Below, in pieces: positions 35,711 through 45,337 of a DNA stretch of 64,000 nt (position 1 is its first letter; every line of letters begins with the position of its first letter). A program made the translations under genes and the position numbers. The notes under the pieces are model-generated. The model was not told the DNA's origin, did no database searches, and saw only the letters and a program-made list of their open reading frames with translations. Source of the DNA: Salinimonas profundi (GTDB lineage Bacteria > Pseudomonadota > Gammaproteobacteria > Enterobacterales > Alteromonadaceae); NCBI RefSeq assembly GCF_014750655.1, contig NZ_JABBXD010000001.1, positions 924,372 through 988,371 of the forward strand. Direction: 5' to 3'.

Positions 35711-38700
35711 TGGCTGTAGAGTCTTGGCTGCCTGTTTTCATTTTGCTGGTTGCTTTTGCTGCTGGTTTTTGCTGTTTATTGATTCCAGAGCGGCAGCGTA
35801 TTATCCGTAATGTGACCAGTCTGGGATTTGCGCTAATCGGAATAGCATTAATCATTACCACAGCATTCGGTGTTGCCCGAAATGCTGACTTTACGGTAAA
35901 AATCCCATTTTTCACCCAAGCAAGCATTGCTCTTCATGTTGATGCATTATCTATTCTTTTTCTAACGCTTACCGGCGTACTGTGGTTACTCACCAGTATT
36001 TATGCAATTGGTTATCTCACGCATTATAAGAACAAGTCGCGTTTTTTTGGTTTTATTCATTTAAGTGTGGCGGCGACTTTGGGCATCGCGTTGTCAGCCA
36101 ATCTGATCACGTTCGTTATCTTCTACGAAATGCTGACACTGGCTACATTTCCGTTGGTCGCTCATAAAGGCAATGATGCTTCGCTTAGCGCAGCCAGATT
36201 ATACTTGCGATATACAGTTGTTGGTGGTGTATTGTTGCTTGCCGGCACAGTCTGGCTCAGTGCTGTGGGTGGCCCCATGCCTTTTACGCCCACCGGCGTA
36301 CTTTCAACACTTGAAATATTTAGTGACCTCGAATTAACAATTATTTTTGCCCTGCTTATAACCGGTCTGGGCGTAAAAGCAGCGCTTGTCCCCTTACATA
36401 GCTGGCTGCCCGCTGCGATGGCGGCGCCTGCACCGGTCAGTGCATTACTACACGCAGTCGCTGTGGTGAAGGCTGGTGCGTTTGGTATCGTGCGAGTAGT
36501 TTACGATATTTTCGGAATTGAATTTGCACGTGATCTAGGGCTGACATTTTACCTGGCCATTGCAGCCAGCATCACGATCATCTATGGATCGTTACTTGCG
36601 TTAATACAAACCGACATCAAAAAGCGCCTGGCCTTTTCAACGGTCAGCCAAGTCTCCTATATAGCGTTAGGCACCGCTATCGCAGGCCCAATAGCAACGA
36701 TTGGCGGCCTAATTCATTTAGTACATCAAGGACTTATGAAAATAACGTTGTTCTTTTGTGCGGGTATTCTTGCCGAGCGGTTAAATATAACCTCCATTGA
36801 TCAATTAGACGGGGCCGGCAAGCAACTTCCACTTCCTATGATTGCGTTTACAGTGGCCAGCCTAGGGATGATTGGGGTCCCTCCTGTTGCCGGTTTCGTT
36901 TCCAAATGGTATCTGAGTAATGGTGCTATTGAAGTTGGCGCTTTTTGGGTATTAGGTGTATTAACAGTAAGTGCGCTTCTGAATGCGTGTTATTTTTTGC
37001 CATTATTATACCGCATATGGTTCAAGTCCGTACCAGTTGAACGCTTAGTAAAAACCCACTCATACAGCGTTTTAATGACAATACCAGCTGTTATTACAGC
37101 TCTGTTTGCCTTGCTGGCAGGTTTACTCGCTAACTTTTCGGTCAGCCCTTTGAACTGGGCCAAGCTTATTGCCTTTCGCGAGTACGCTCGCACATTTGTT
37201 TATCCTGATACAGAATCCATCCATACGGACTACCTTCTGCCTGTTATAATTGTGCTGCCTCTTGTCTGGCTTGCCTGTTGTTTGGCAGCAAAAAAACAAA
37301 ACCTGTTAAATACGTGGTCAGCCCTGATTACATTGCCAGCCATTGCCCTGGCTTTATCTGGCAAAGAACTGCAGTTTTCGATGGGGAGTCTGTTTTTCTC
37401 CAGCGACTTTTCGCTCCATGTCGAAAACCAGTATTTCTTATTGCTATGCGGAATCGTTTGGACTTTCGCGCTGTTTTATGCAAAAGGTTACCTTTCTGTA
37501 TCATCTGCCAAAACAACATTTTACGTATGGGCGTTACTCGCCTTATCAGGCAATATCGGTCTAATTCTGGCTGATGACTATTTTGCTTTTATCACCTTCT
37601 ATACCCTGATGAGCCTGTCATCTTACGGCTTGGTTATTTTCACTTTACGCAAGGATGCAAAGACCGCTGCGCGTTCTTATATTCGATGGGCCATACTTGC
37701 TGAGCTTTTACTTTTTGCAGGTTTCAGTTTGCTTTCTCAGTGGCAGCTGGATTCATCGAATATCGGTCTTCAGCCTGTTTCACAGATCCTGCTTCTAATC
37801 GGTTTCGGAATAAAGCTGGGTATGTTTGGTCTTCATTTTTGGTTGCCACTTGCCCACCCAGCAGCTCCTGTCCCCGCCAGCGCTGTATTAAGCGGCGTTA
37901 TGGTAAAGGCAGGCCTGATTGGAATATTAAAATTTTTGCCAGAAATGTCGCCGGAACTTGGGACGTTCCTGATTTATATTGGCGTATCGGGCATTCTGGC
38001 TGGTGCGGTCGCAGGTCTGTTTTAGCAACACCCAAAAGCGATACTTGCTTATTCAACCATCAGTCAGATGGGGGTTATTATTACTGCATTAGGCTCGGCT
38101 GTCGCTACCAGCCAGGATTGGACTGTAGTGACACTTTGTCTGGCGATGTATTGTTTACACCATGGGATAGTTAAGGCCGCGCTGTTTTTCAGCGTAGCGG
38201 CGGTTCCGGCAAACCAGAAGTGGTCAGTTCGTGATTGGCTCACCGTTGCACTGCCTGCTTTAGCTCTGCCAGGCCTGCCTTTTACTGGCGCCATGTTAGC
38301 CAAAGAGCAACTCAGTGCGTTTACAACGCATTCAGTTGCGCAATTTGGTCTGACTGCATCCGTCGTGGCAACCTCAATGCTGATGCTTCAATTCATCGCA
38401 AAGCTACGACTACAGGCCTCCCCCTCAACCGCAAGATCAGGCAATGTCAAAATAGTCGCTTTGATGATGAGTGTAGCCTCGCCGTTCACGCTTTGGTTAG
38501 TGCCAGGTGTCATCGAAGCCGTTGCGCTGACATTTGACACGCACAGCAAAGCGCTTTTACTTACACTTTTGGCAATTGCGGGTTATATGCTTTTTAACAG
38601 ATGGAGTAATCCTGACGTACTCGATTTACAGGGATTAAAGGCTTTGGCACAGCACAAAGTGTCATTCCTGAAACTTCCTGCTTTTACACTTCCTTCATTT

Positions 38701-38823
38701 TCAATACCTCGCTTACTATCGAAGTTAACGTGGCGAGTTATCTCGATAAGATTTGAGTATGGGCTTATACTTTTTCTATCTGGCATGCTTTTACTACTGA
38801 TTTTGAACTTGATGTTACCGTAG
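35710..38823 (+). pseudogene. Double-module Mrp antiporter subunit (MrpA/D-like), split by in-frame TAG
   Basis: One continuous frame of 1037 codons from GTG 35710 to TAG 38821, broken only by TAG at codon 772 (38023-38025). It holds two proton-antiporter modules. Module 1 (about 70-480) has Glu140 in FVIFYEMLTL, KAALVPLHSWLP and ALIQTDIKKRLAFSTVSQ. Module 2 (about 575-930) has KLGMFGLHFWLPLAHPAAP and GLF-stop-QHPKAILAYSTISQMG; the stop sits exactly where module 1 and MrpD have the conserved Gln, as expected for CAG to TAG. Module 2 has Thr632 where Glu is expected. If read without suppression, the products are residues 1-771 (35710-38025) and, if restarted at 38068, a 251-residue tail. Confidence 0.85.
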
Positions 38824-38834
38824 GGGATCAAAGA

Positions 38835-39773
38835 ATGAAGTCGTTAAAAAAACTGTTAGTTATCGTAGACGAAGAATCTCCAACAGCCGATAGCAAAGCT
38901 ATAAAGTGCGCTATCAGACTTGCTAAACGAAATGGCGCTACTATCAAGTTGATAGATGTCATACAGGCTCCCCCCCTTGCTGTAAAAATGTATCAGGGGA
39001 TTATGAGTGCTACCGATCTGACTGAGCTTGTCAGAGAAAAGCGTTCAAATATTCTTGATACTCTGGCAACCAGTATCAGAGAGGATAGTCTTGATGTCTC
39101 ATTTGAAGTTCTTGAAGGTCGCCAGTTTATTGAGGTAATCAAACGGGTGTTAATTGATGAATATGATCTCATCATCAAAAGTGCCCATCCTGTAAAAGAA
39201 AGCTTCGACAGTAGCGATTTTCATCTGATAAGAAAGTGCCCATGTCCGGTATGGTTGATTAAAGAATCAAGGTTCGATCCCAGGGAAGATATATTGGCCT
39301 GTATCGATCTAACCCAGGAGGAATCTGAGGAGGGCCAACAGTTGAACCGCCTGATACTGGATTTAGCGGCCTCCCTGGCTTCCATGGAGGGCGTTTCGCT
39401 TCATGTGCTTACGTGCTGGTCGCTGTACGGTGAGTCTATGTTTAAAAATATGCCTTCTTTAGGTGTTAACAACGACAAACTCGAATCTATGCTTCAAACT
39501 ACAGGTCGCGAAAAAAGACAGCAGTTACAGGACATTCTGAGCGACTATCAGAAGTGCTCCACTTTTCCTCACCTGATAAAAGGCCAAGCTACTGACTGCA
39601 TTCCTGCGTTTATTAACAGCCATGAATTCAGCACCGTCGTGATGGGAACTGTTGGCCGTACTGGTTTGCCCGGCTTTTTAATTGGTAATACATCAGAAAC
39701 GGTGTTATCCAGAATTGACTCATCCGTTATTACTGTAAAACCGGATGGCTTCGAAACCCCGGTTAGACAATAA
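38835..39773 (+). CDS. Tandem universal stress protein (UspE-like)
   Basis: A 312-residue protein of two Usp domains (about 1-150 and 155-310). The second keeps the nucleotide-binding-type motif VVMGTVGRTGLPGFLIGNTSETVL near residues 269-292 (quoted in part as GTVGRTGLPG); the first lacks the full glycine motif (KSAHPVKESFDSS). It resembles UspE. It starts 12 bases after the antiporter frame ends, so it is probably in the same operon. Cytoplasmic; probably stress-related. Confidence 0.88.
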   Translation: MKSLKKLLVIVDEESPTADSKAIKCAIRLAKRNGATIKLIDVIQAPPLAVKMYQGIMSATDLTELVREKRSNILDTLATSIREDSLDVSFEVLEGRQFIEVIKRVLIDEYDLIIKSAHPVKESFDSSDFHLIRKCPCPVWLIKESRFDPREDILACIDLTQEESEEGQQLNRLILDLAASLASMEGVSLHVLTCWSLYGESMFKNMPSLGVNNDKLESMLQTTGREKRQQLQDILSDYQKCSTFPHLIKGQATDCIPAFINSHEFSTVVMGTVGRTGLPGFLIGNTSETVLSRIDSSVITVKPDGFETPVRQ

Positions 39774-39856
39774 ACGTCCAACCGGGTTGTCAGACTCAGC
39801 ATCTGTCGATTACTTCGTATATGAGTATCGTCAATACCGAGCAAATCTAAGCATTC

Positions 39857-41437
39857 ATGTATAAAAAGAAGCTGCTTTTCTTCGGACTGATCTCTACCCT
39901 AATCCTACTGATAGCATTAGGAAGTGCAGCGGTGTCTGCACATTTGACCCGAGAAAATTTGCAGCAGAGCCAGATTGCTCAAAATCTACTTACCGAACAC
40001 CTGCAGCTATCCAGTACCTCATATCGTTTGTTCAAGCAACTTACCGATGAATTGCTTTTCGGTCGCGGTGCAAATCAGGCCAAGGTCAGGAATAAGCAGC
40101 AACTAATTAACGAGTCACTAATCCGTATCAAAATGCTGGAAGTTGTTCAACGAAAAGCGCTGGGTAAGGAAGTAACTGCAGGCAGTATTGAAGACACAGA
40201 AGAGCTTCGTCAGTTACTGACGAATATCATTGATGAGTTTAATGCCATCACGGCTGACAATCTGGCGCAGCCTCTTGGGCAACAATCTCGAGTACAATTT
40301 TTACTTGAGGACACAATTGACAATCAGTTTCGTGAAGCAATAAATGCTGCTGTGGCGAGACAAACCCGAGTAGTTACGACCATCAATACAAAGATTGAAG
40401 TCTTAAATACGGCCATCGTTTGGGTCACGATTGGGCTTGGTGTACTAACAGGACCTTTTATAATTTTAGGCTGCTTTTGGCTGTTTAATTCGCTTTATCA
40501 GCCTTTAACAGTTCTAAAAAGCGGTACGGATGCTATCGCGGCGGGGAATTATAACTTTCGTTTGCCGCAAACTCTGGATTCTGAGTTCAGTGATCTGGTA
40601 AGAGCCCTCAATGCTCTGGTGGAAAAGCTCGCAATACACGAAGCAAAAGCGCAAGCCAACAGAAAACAATTAAAATATGAGGTTGCACAGCGAACCCGGG
40701 AATTAACTGAAGCGAACAAGCAGCTCACAAATATAGACTCACGGAGGAGGCAGTTTATTGCTGATATTTCTCACGAATTGCGAACACCATTAACTATTAT
40801 TCGCGGTGAAGCGCAGGTGACACTACGCCAGCAAGCGCTGTGTGAAGGCGATTATAGGGAAACACTCACCGCAATATTGGAACAGGCGGTAAGTTTAAGC
40901 CGGCTAGTTGATGACATGCTGCTTTTGATTCGCGCAGAAATGCAGCAATTACATCTTGAGCCAGAATACACAAAACTTTCACAGCTGATTGAACATCAGG
41001 TGCAATCATGGCAAAAAGTTTATGCAGAACGCCAAATTAGTTTTGTACATCAGATAGCGCTAGAGCAGTCTCTATTTATAGATAAACAACGCATTGCGCA
41101 AGTGATAGCAATTTTACTGGAAAATGCGCTTAAATATTCCCGCTCCGACAGTCCGGTTCGCGTCGTCCTACATGCAGGTACCCACGGATATACCTTTTCT
41201 GTTGAGGATGAGGGCGATGGTATATCTCCGGCCGACCAAGCGCAGATTTTTGAACGCTTTGTGCGTTTGCGCGGCACAGGAAGTGGCCTGGGACTGGGCT
41301 TGCCAATCGCTAAAGCGATTATAGAAGCGCATCAGGGTTCAATTCAGGTGACCTCAGAACGTGGACATGGCGCAAGATTTTCTGTTTTTTTACCCTCTCA
41401 ACAAAGTAATCGTAATGAAAATATTAATCGCGGATGA
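39857..41437 (+). CDS. Sensor histidine kinase (HAMP, HisKA, HATPase)
   Basis: A 526-residue membrane sensor kinase. Membrane segments lie at about 5-28 and 187-215 with a periplasmic helical domain between (no known ligand fold recognised). HAMP follows at about 210-265, then HisKA with the phospho-accepting His306 in DISHELRTPL, N-box LLENALKYS, G1 DEGDGIS, F-box IFERFVR and G2 GSGLGLGLPIAKAI. It overlaps the response-regulator gene by 23 bases. The cue is unknown; position beside the antiporter and Usp genes suggests ion, pH or envelope stress (inference). Confidence 0.93.
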   Translation: MYKKKLLFFGLISTLILLIALGSAAVSAHLTRENLQQSQIAQNLLTEHLQLSSTSYRLFKQLTDELLFGRGANQAKVRNKQQLINESLIRIKMLEVVQRKALGKEVTAGSIEDTEELRQLLTNIIDEFNAITADNLAQPLGQQSRVQFLLEDTIDNQFREAINAAVARQTRVVTTINTKIEVLNTAIVWVTIGLGVLTGPFIILGCFWLFNSLYQPLTVLKSGTDAIAAGNYNFRLPQTLDSEFSDLVRALNALVEKLAIHEAKAQANRKQLKYEVAQRTRELTEANKQLTNIDSRRRQFIADISHELRTPLTIIRGEAQVTLRQQALCEGDYRETLTAILEQAVSLSRLVDDMLLLIRAEMQQLHLEPEYTKLSQLIEHQVQSWQKVYAERQISFVHQIALEQSLFIDKQRIAQVIAILLENALKYSRSDSPVRVVLHAGTHGYTFSVEDEGDGISPADQAQIFERFVRLRGTGSGLGLGLPIAKAIIEAHQGSIQVTSERGHGARFSVFLPSQQSNRNENINRG

Positions 41438-42095
41438 TGAGCAACAGTTATCAGGTTTTTTGAAGCGGGGGCTGGAGTCTGAACATTTTGAGTGTAAGGT
41501 AGAAAATCAGATTGATAATCTGGTAACCAGTGCGCGACGCTTTCAGCCAGATATTATCCTGCTTGATCGAATGTTCGGTGATATGGACAGTATTACTGTT
41601 CTGGAATATCTAAAGAAGTTGCCCGAAGAGCCGTTAATTCTGCTATTAACGGCAGTGGATGATGTTAAAGATCGTGTGGAAGGCTTGAAGGCTGGCGCTG
41701 ACGATTATCTTTGTAAACCATTTGATTTCGACGAGCTATTGGCCAGATTACAGGCTTTAAGTCGACGACGCGCGCCCTTAAACTCTTCACAGGCTCACGG
41801 ACACAAAGTGGGTAACCTTATTTTGGACACAGACTCTCGAGTTGTAAGTGTGAATGAAAATGAGCTTACACTGACCAAATTGGAATATGACTTGTTGCTT
41901 TATCTGGCCGAGAATATAGGTAAAGTGCTATCGCGGGAGAGGATTTTAAGCCGAGTGTGGAAAGCACACTCAGATCCGCTTACAAATGTGGTAGACGTTT
42001 ATATCAGCCGACTGAGAAAACAATTGCCAGCAGAAAGCCGCGTTGTGCTTGAAACACTCCGCGGCAATGGCTATCGACTAAAAGAAATCAATTAG
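41415..42095 (+). CDS. OmpR-family response regulator
   Basis: A 226-residue response regulator. The receiver has DDEQ near residue 7, phospho-acceptor Asp51 (LLDRMF), Thr near 79 (LLTAVDD) and Lys in CKPFD. The carboxyl winged helix ends with NVVDVYISRLRKQL and LETLRGNGYRL. The start at 41415 (MKILIADDE) is the canonical one, inside the kinase gene. The TAG overlaps the convergent carbonic anhydrase gene end by 8 bases. Confidence 0.94.
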   Translation: MKILIADDEQQLSGFLKRGLESEHFECKVENQIDNLVTSARRFQPDIILLDRMFGDMDSITVLEYLKKLPEEPLILLLTAVDDVKDRVEGLKAGADDYLCKPFDFDELLARLQALSRRRAPLNSSQAHGHKVGNLILDTDSRVVSVNENELTLTKLEYDLLLYLAENIGKVLSRERILSRVWKAHSDPLTNVVDVYISRLRKQLPAESRVVLETLRGNGYRLKEIN

Positions 42096-42924
42096 CGGCT
42101 GACAGGTATTCTGGTTTAGTCACCAGCTTCCTGACACCATGGGCGCCTTTTTCCTGGAATGGATTATCCTGACACCACTGACCTACGGTAGCAATATCTG
42201 TATATATCACCTCAGGACGAACACTCCAGCTGACTTTTACCGGTGAGGACTGCTCGTTATATGAAGGCCCGGTAGTAGAACCCAGATATTCTACAGGTTT
42301 GCCTGTGTTGGTGGGGATATTTACAGCCTGGTCGTAGCCATTTATCTGGCGCACTTCTGTTAATGTTTTAAAATCTGCTGCCTTATTGTCATTAACCAAT
42401 ACCAGCACCTGCGCTTCAACCCGTAATTGCGGGTTGGCAACATTGTCACTCAAACAGGAACTTAATGTCGCGCCCGGATCGACATTTGCTGTCGAATATA
42501 CATAGTGCAACTCGATGGTATCTCCCGGTTTAAGACTTTTACCGCTTACCGGGCAAACATTTTGAGTGAAGGGCTTTAACTGCGAATCTGTGAGCGAGCC
42601 ACTGTAACCAAATCCATCCTGCCATCTATCACCTGCTGGCGTAGTAAACTCCCCACCCTGATGTTCGGCAGAAGCATGGAAGTGTATATTACACAAATTC
42701 ATACTCGTCCGGTTAGGTGCAGCCGAGAACACCCGTTTATTGCTGCCATATAACTGGTCGATATTTCGGGGCGACTGCGGACCGTAGTCAGTCCCCTCCG
42801 GTCCGTAAACAGAACTGCTTTGTGTCGCTAACGCACCATCTGATGATATCGCCTGCGCACTGTCTACCGTTGTTGCAAGTGTTGAGATAACCATGATTGA
42901 TGTTAGAGCAGATAGTGTTTTCAT
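42088..42924 (-). CDS. Delta-class carbonic anhydrase, exported
   Basis: A 278-residue exported protein. Residues 1-25 are a signal peptide (cut after SAQA). The mature part contains NLCNIHFHASAEHQGGEF near residue 80, with histidines placed as zinc ligands in this family, and many cysteines that suggest periplasmic disulfides. I assign it to the delta-class carbonic anhydrase family (CO2 hydration); the class call rests on recognition of that motif. Start 42924 has GGAGG about 8 bases upstream. It converges on the response-regulator gene with 8 bases overlap. Confidence 0.8.
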   Translation of the reverse strand: MKTLSALTSIMVISTLATTVDSAQAISSDGALATQSSSVYGPEGTDYGPQSPRNIDQLYGSNKRVFSAAPNRTSMNLCNIHFHASAEHQGGEFTTPAGDRWQDGFGYSGSLTDSQLKPFTQNVCPVSGKSLKPGDTIELHYVYSTANVDPGATLSSCLSDNVANPQLRVEAQVLVLVNDNKAADFKTLTEVRQINGYDQAVNIPTNTGKPVEYLGSTTGPSYNEQSSPVKVSWSVRPEVIYTDIATVGQWCQDNPFQEKGAHGVRKLVTKPEYLSAAN

Positions 42925-43213
42925 ACTTGTTTCCTCCAGTCTTTCATTAAAGCGTAATAGAAAAGCCTGTCTGAATCTTTGCACCCTCATTAACAGAACA
43001 TTAACGGCGGATGAATTTTGTGTGAGTGATACAATCGCTTTATTTATCTTTATGTATCAACGACTTTCATATCACGCTTCTACAAGTTTTGGGTTGCCAG
43101 GTACATTTTGCTACCCATTTTCGCTTATACCTCGTATGCTAAGAACTGATATAAACCGAAGGGCTTTTGCCTCGGGTCTTCAAAATGGACAACGATATCT
43201 TGCAGGAGGCAAT

Positions 43214-44071
43214 ATGAAACACGTAGTAACGGTATTGGTGATGGCAGCCGCCTTTGTCGCGGGCTATTTCATCGGCCAAACTTCTCAGCATGACAACCCC
43301 ACGACCGAGTAAGCAGTCGCTCAACTGGATAAGCAATCTTCCCCGGAATCTGTGAACTCAGTCGCACTGCCACAATCGGCGCCTGCCGTGAAAGCTGAAC
43401 GTACCACAACAACGGCGAAACCTTTTCAATCTTCCGTAGACGACGCTGAGCCTGCATCCTCTGTCAATTCTCATTCCTTTGCTAAACAGGTGGTTGCAAG
43501 TACAACACCCGTTAATTTGCGTGAAGATGTCTCACGGGATGTACAGCGCAAGCAAGCGGCTTTGGACTATCCCGTGGCGCAGGAAGAACTGGAATACTGG
43601 AGCACAAAGCATAAGTCTGATTTGAAGGCCTACATGGACACTCATCTGGGCGAGGCCTCGGACTTTATGTTTGAAAAAATCTTGCAACAAAATGATTTGC
43701 TCGATAATCCGCTTGCCAGCGATACGATTGAAGATGACATGGCATGGCGACATAAAATGGAGCAGCAGCTTACCGATTTAATCTGGTCACTGAATACTGA
43801 CGAGTCATTGTCGATAGAAAGCCTGGTGTGTATTCAAAAGCAGTGTGAAATTACGCTAATGGCTTCAAAGCCCCATTCGGTGGCCAGAATGCATATGGAA
43901 ATTACCTCCCGTACTGATCAATTGGGAATCATCAAAGACTCCCCCAGCCCAATCTCACTGATGCTGGAGAATGAAAATTTCTGGATGTACATGCGTTTGA
44001 AGTTTTCTGCAAAGTTTCAATGCGTAAGGGCTCTGACGCTGCTTACACGATTCTGCTTTTTTTTCAGATAG
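43214..44071 (+). pseudogene. Membrane-anchored hypothetical protein split by in-frame TAA
   Basis: ATG 43214 has a strong AGGAGG and starts a helix anchor (VVTVLVMAAAFVAGYFIGQ), but TAA at 43310-43312 stops it after 32 residues. The same frame then runs on to 44071: a Ser/Thr/Ala-rich linker and an alpha-helical domain with QEELEYWSTKHKSDLKAYM and LVCIQKQCEITLMA. The end (KFQCVRALTLLTRFCFFFR) looks out of frame: a neighbouring frame reads KGSDAAYTILLFF across 44021-44058, next to a T8 run. This fits a decaying gene. No known family. A GTG restart at 43352 is possible. Confidence 0.55.
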
Positions 44072-44238
44072 TCCTGGTACCAGTGAAATAATACCAGTCA
44101 GGATTCAGATACCCATATCGCTGTCCAGTGTGGGTATCGAGCGCGATAAATGCGAAATCCGTCTTAAATAAACCGGTATCGCAAACTATCACGGTATGCG
44201 CCGCGTAGGGATCAGTGTGAATAAACAGGAGATCCCTA

Positions 44239-45252
44239 ATGACAGATAAAATTTTGTGTGTGGCAGGAGCCAGCGGTCTGGTTGGCTCTAATATTGTAAA
44301 ACAGGCACTGCAAAAAGGTTATCACGTCCATGGCACAATGCGTGATGCCAATGACGAATCCAAAACAAAATATCTGATGGCATTGCCCGGCGCGGCTGAG
44401 CGGTTATCTTTGTACAGCGCTAACGCCGAAGACAGCCACACCTTTGATACCCCACTGAAAAATGCTGACGCGGTATTTATCGCTTGCTTCCCCCCCATTT
44501 ATAAAGCGAAAGATGGTACGCCAGCAAAAGAGCTGGACCGTGAACGTGGGTACGATGAAATAATTCGTCCGGTTAGGGACGGTTGTTTACATATTCTGGA
44601 TGCAGCCAACCGCCAGGGCGTGAAGAGTGTTGTTTTGTGCTCATCGACTTCAAGCACAAACCCGCCAGAACCCGTGGAAATTAAAACTGAACAAAATGCG
44701 GTGTCTGATGCAGAGCATCAGATGGACCAGAAGAAATTTACCTCTGCCGAGAAAATCGTCATGGAGGATGCTGCCGCCTATTTTTGTCAGGAGCACGGGA
44801 TGCGTTTGTGTGTCATGCTTCCAACAATGATGACCGGGCCGGTAATTATGCCCCAACACCTTGAGGGTGACAGTCACGCTCGCTTTATTGAAATGCTCAA
44901 TGGCAAAAATACGCATCACGACACGGTGCCGGCTGGTTCTATGTCAATGTCACATATTGAAGATGTTGCAAAGCTTTTTGTGGCCGCCTATGAGTCGGAT
45001 AACGCCCAGGGCCGATATTTTGCTGTCTATGACAGCTGGAGCTGGCAGGCAATTTACGAAGAGGTGGCGAAACATGTGCCGGAAAGCGCGCTTCCCCAAC
45101 CACTGGAGGGTGAGCCGGAAACACCGACAAAGTTTGATTTTTCTAAAAGAAACAGTCTGGGTGTAACAATGCGGGATATTCCAACCACACTGGAAGAAAC
45201 CTTTAACTGGATGAAAACCGACCCGTTCAACGCAGTATATAATCAAAAATAA
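44239..45252 (+). CDS. NAD(P)-dependent SDR-family reductase/epimerase-like protein
   Basis: A 337-residue extended short-chain dehydrogenase. The dinucleotide-binding motif is VAGASGLVGSNIVKQALQKG at the amino end, followed by GTMRDAND, ADAVFIACFPP and VVLCSSTSS. The usual Tyr-x-x-x-Lys is not seen: the segment reads KKFTSAEKIVME, with Thr in place of Tyr. It resembles flavonol reductase-like proteins, but the substrate is unknown. AGGAG precedes the ATG. It stands alone between the broken gene and the convergent RND operon. Confidence 0.78.
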   Translation: MTDKILCVAGASGLVGSNIVKQALQKGYHVHGTMRDANDESKTKYLMALPGAAERLSLYSANAEDSHTFDTPLKNADAVFIACFPPIYKAKDGTPAKELDRERGYDEIIRPVRDGCLHILDAANRQGVKSVVLCSSTSSTNPPEPVEIKTEQNAVSDAEHQMDQKKFTSAEKIVMEDAAAYFCQEHGMRLCVMLPTMMTGPVIMPQHLEGDSHARFIEMLNGKNTHHDTVPAGSMSMSHIEDVAKLFVAAYESDNAQGRYFAVYDSWSWQAIYEEVAKHVPESALPQPLEGEPETPTKFDFSKRNSLGVTMRDIPTTLEETFNWMKTDPFNAVYNQK

Positions 45253-45258
45253 CCTGTG

Positions 45259-45286
45259 CAGGCTGTGGAAGTACTTACACAGCCTG
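45259..45286. terminator. Hairpin between convergent SDR and RND genes
   Basis: CAGGCTGTG (45259-45267) pairs with CACAGCCTG (45278-45286) across a 10-base loop that contains the self-complementary AAGTACTT. It lies just after the SDR gene stop; no clear T-run. Confidence 0.45.
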
Positions 45287-45337
45287 AAATACGTTCGGTT
45301 ATTCTTTGCAAGGGAAATCACATCTCTTTACAGTCTG

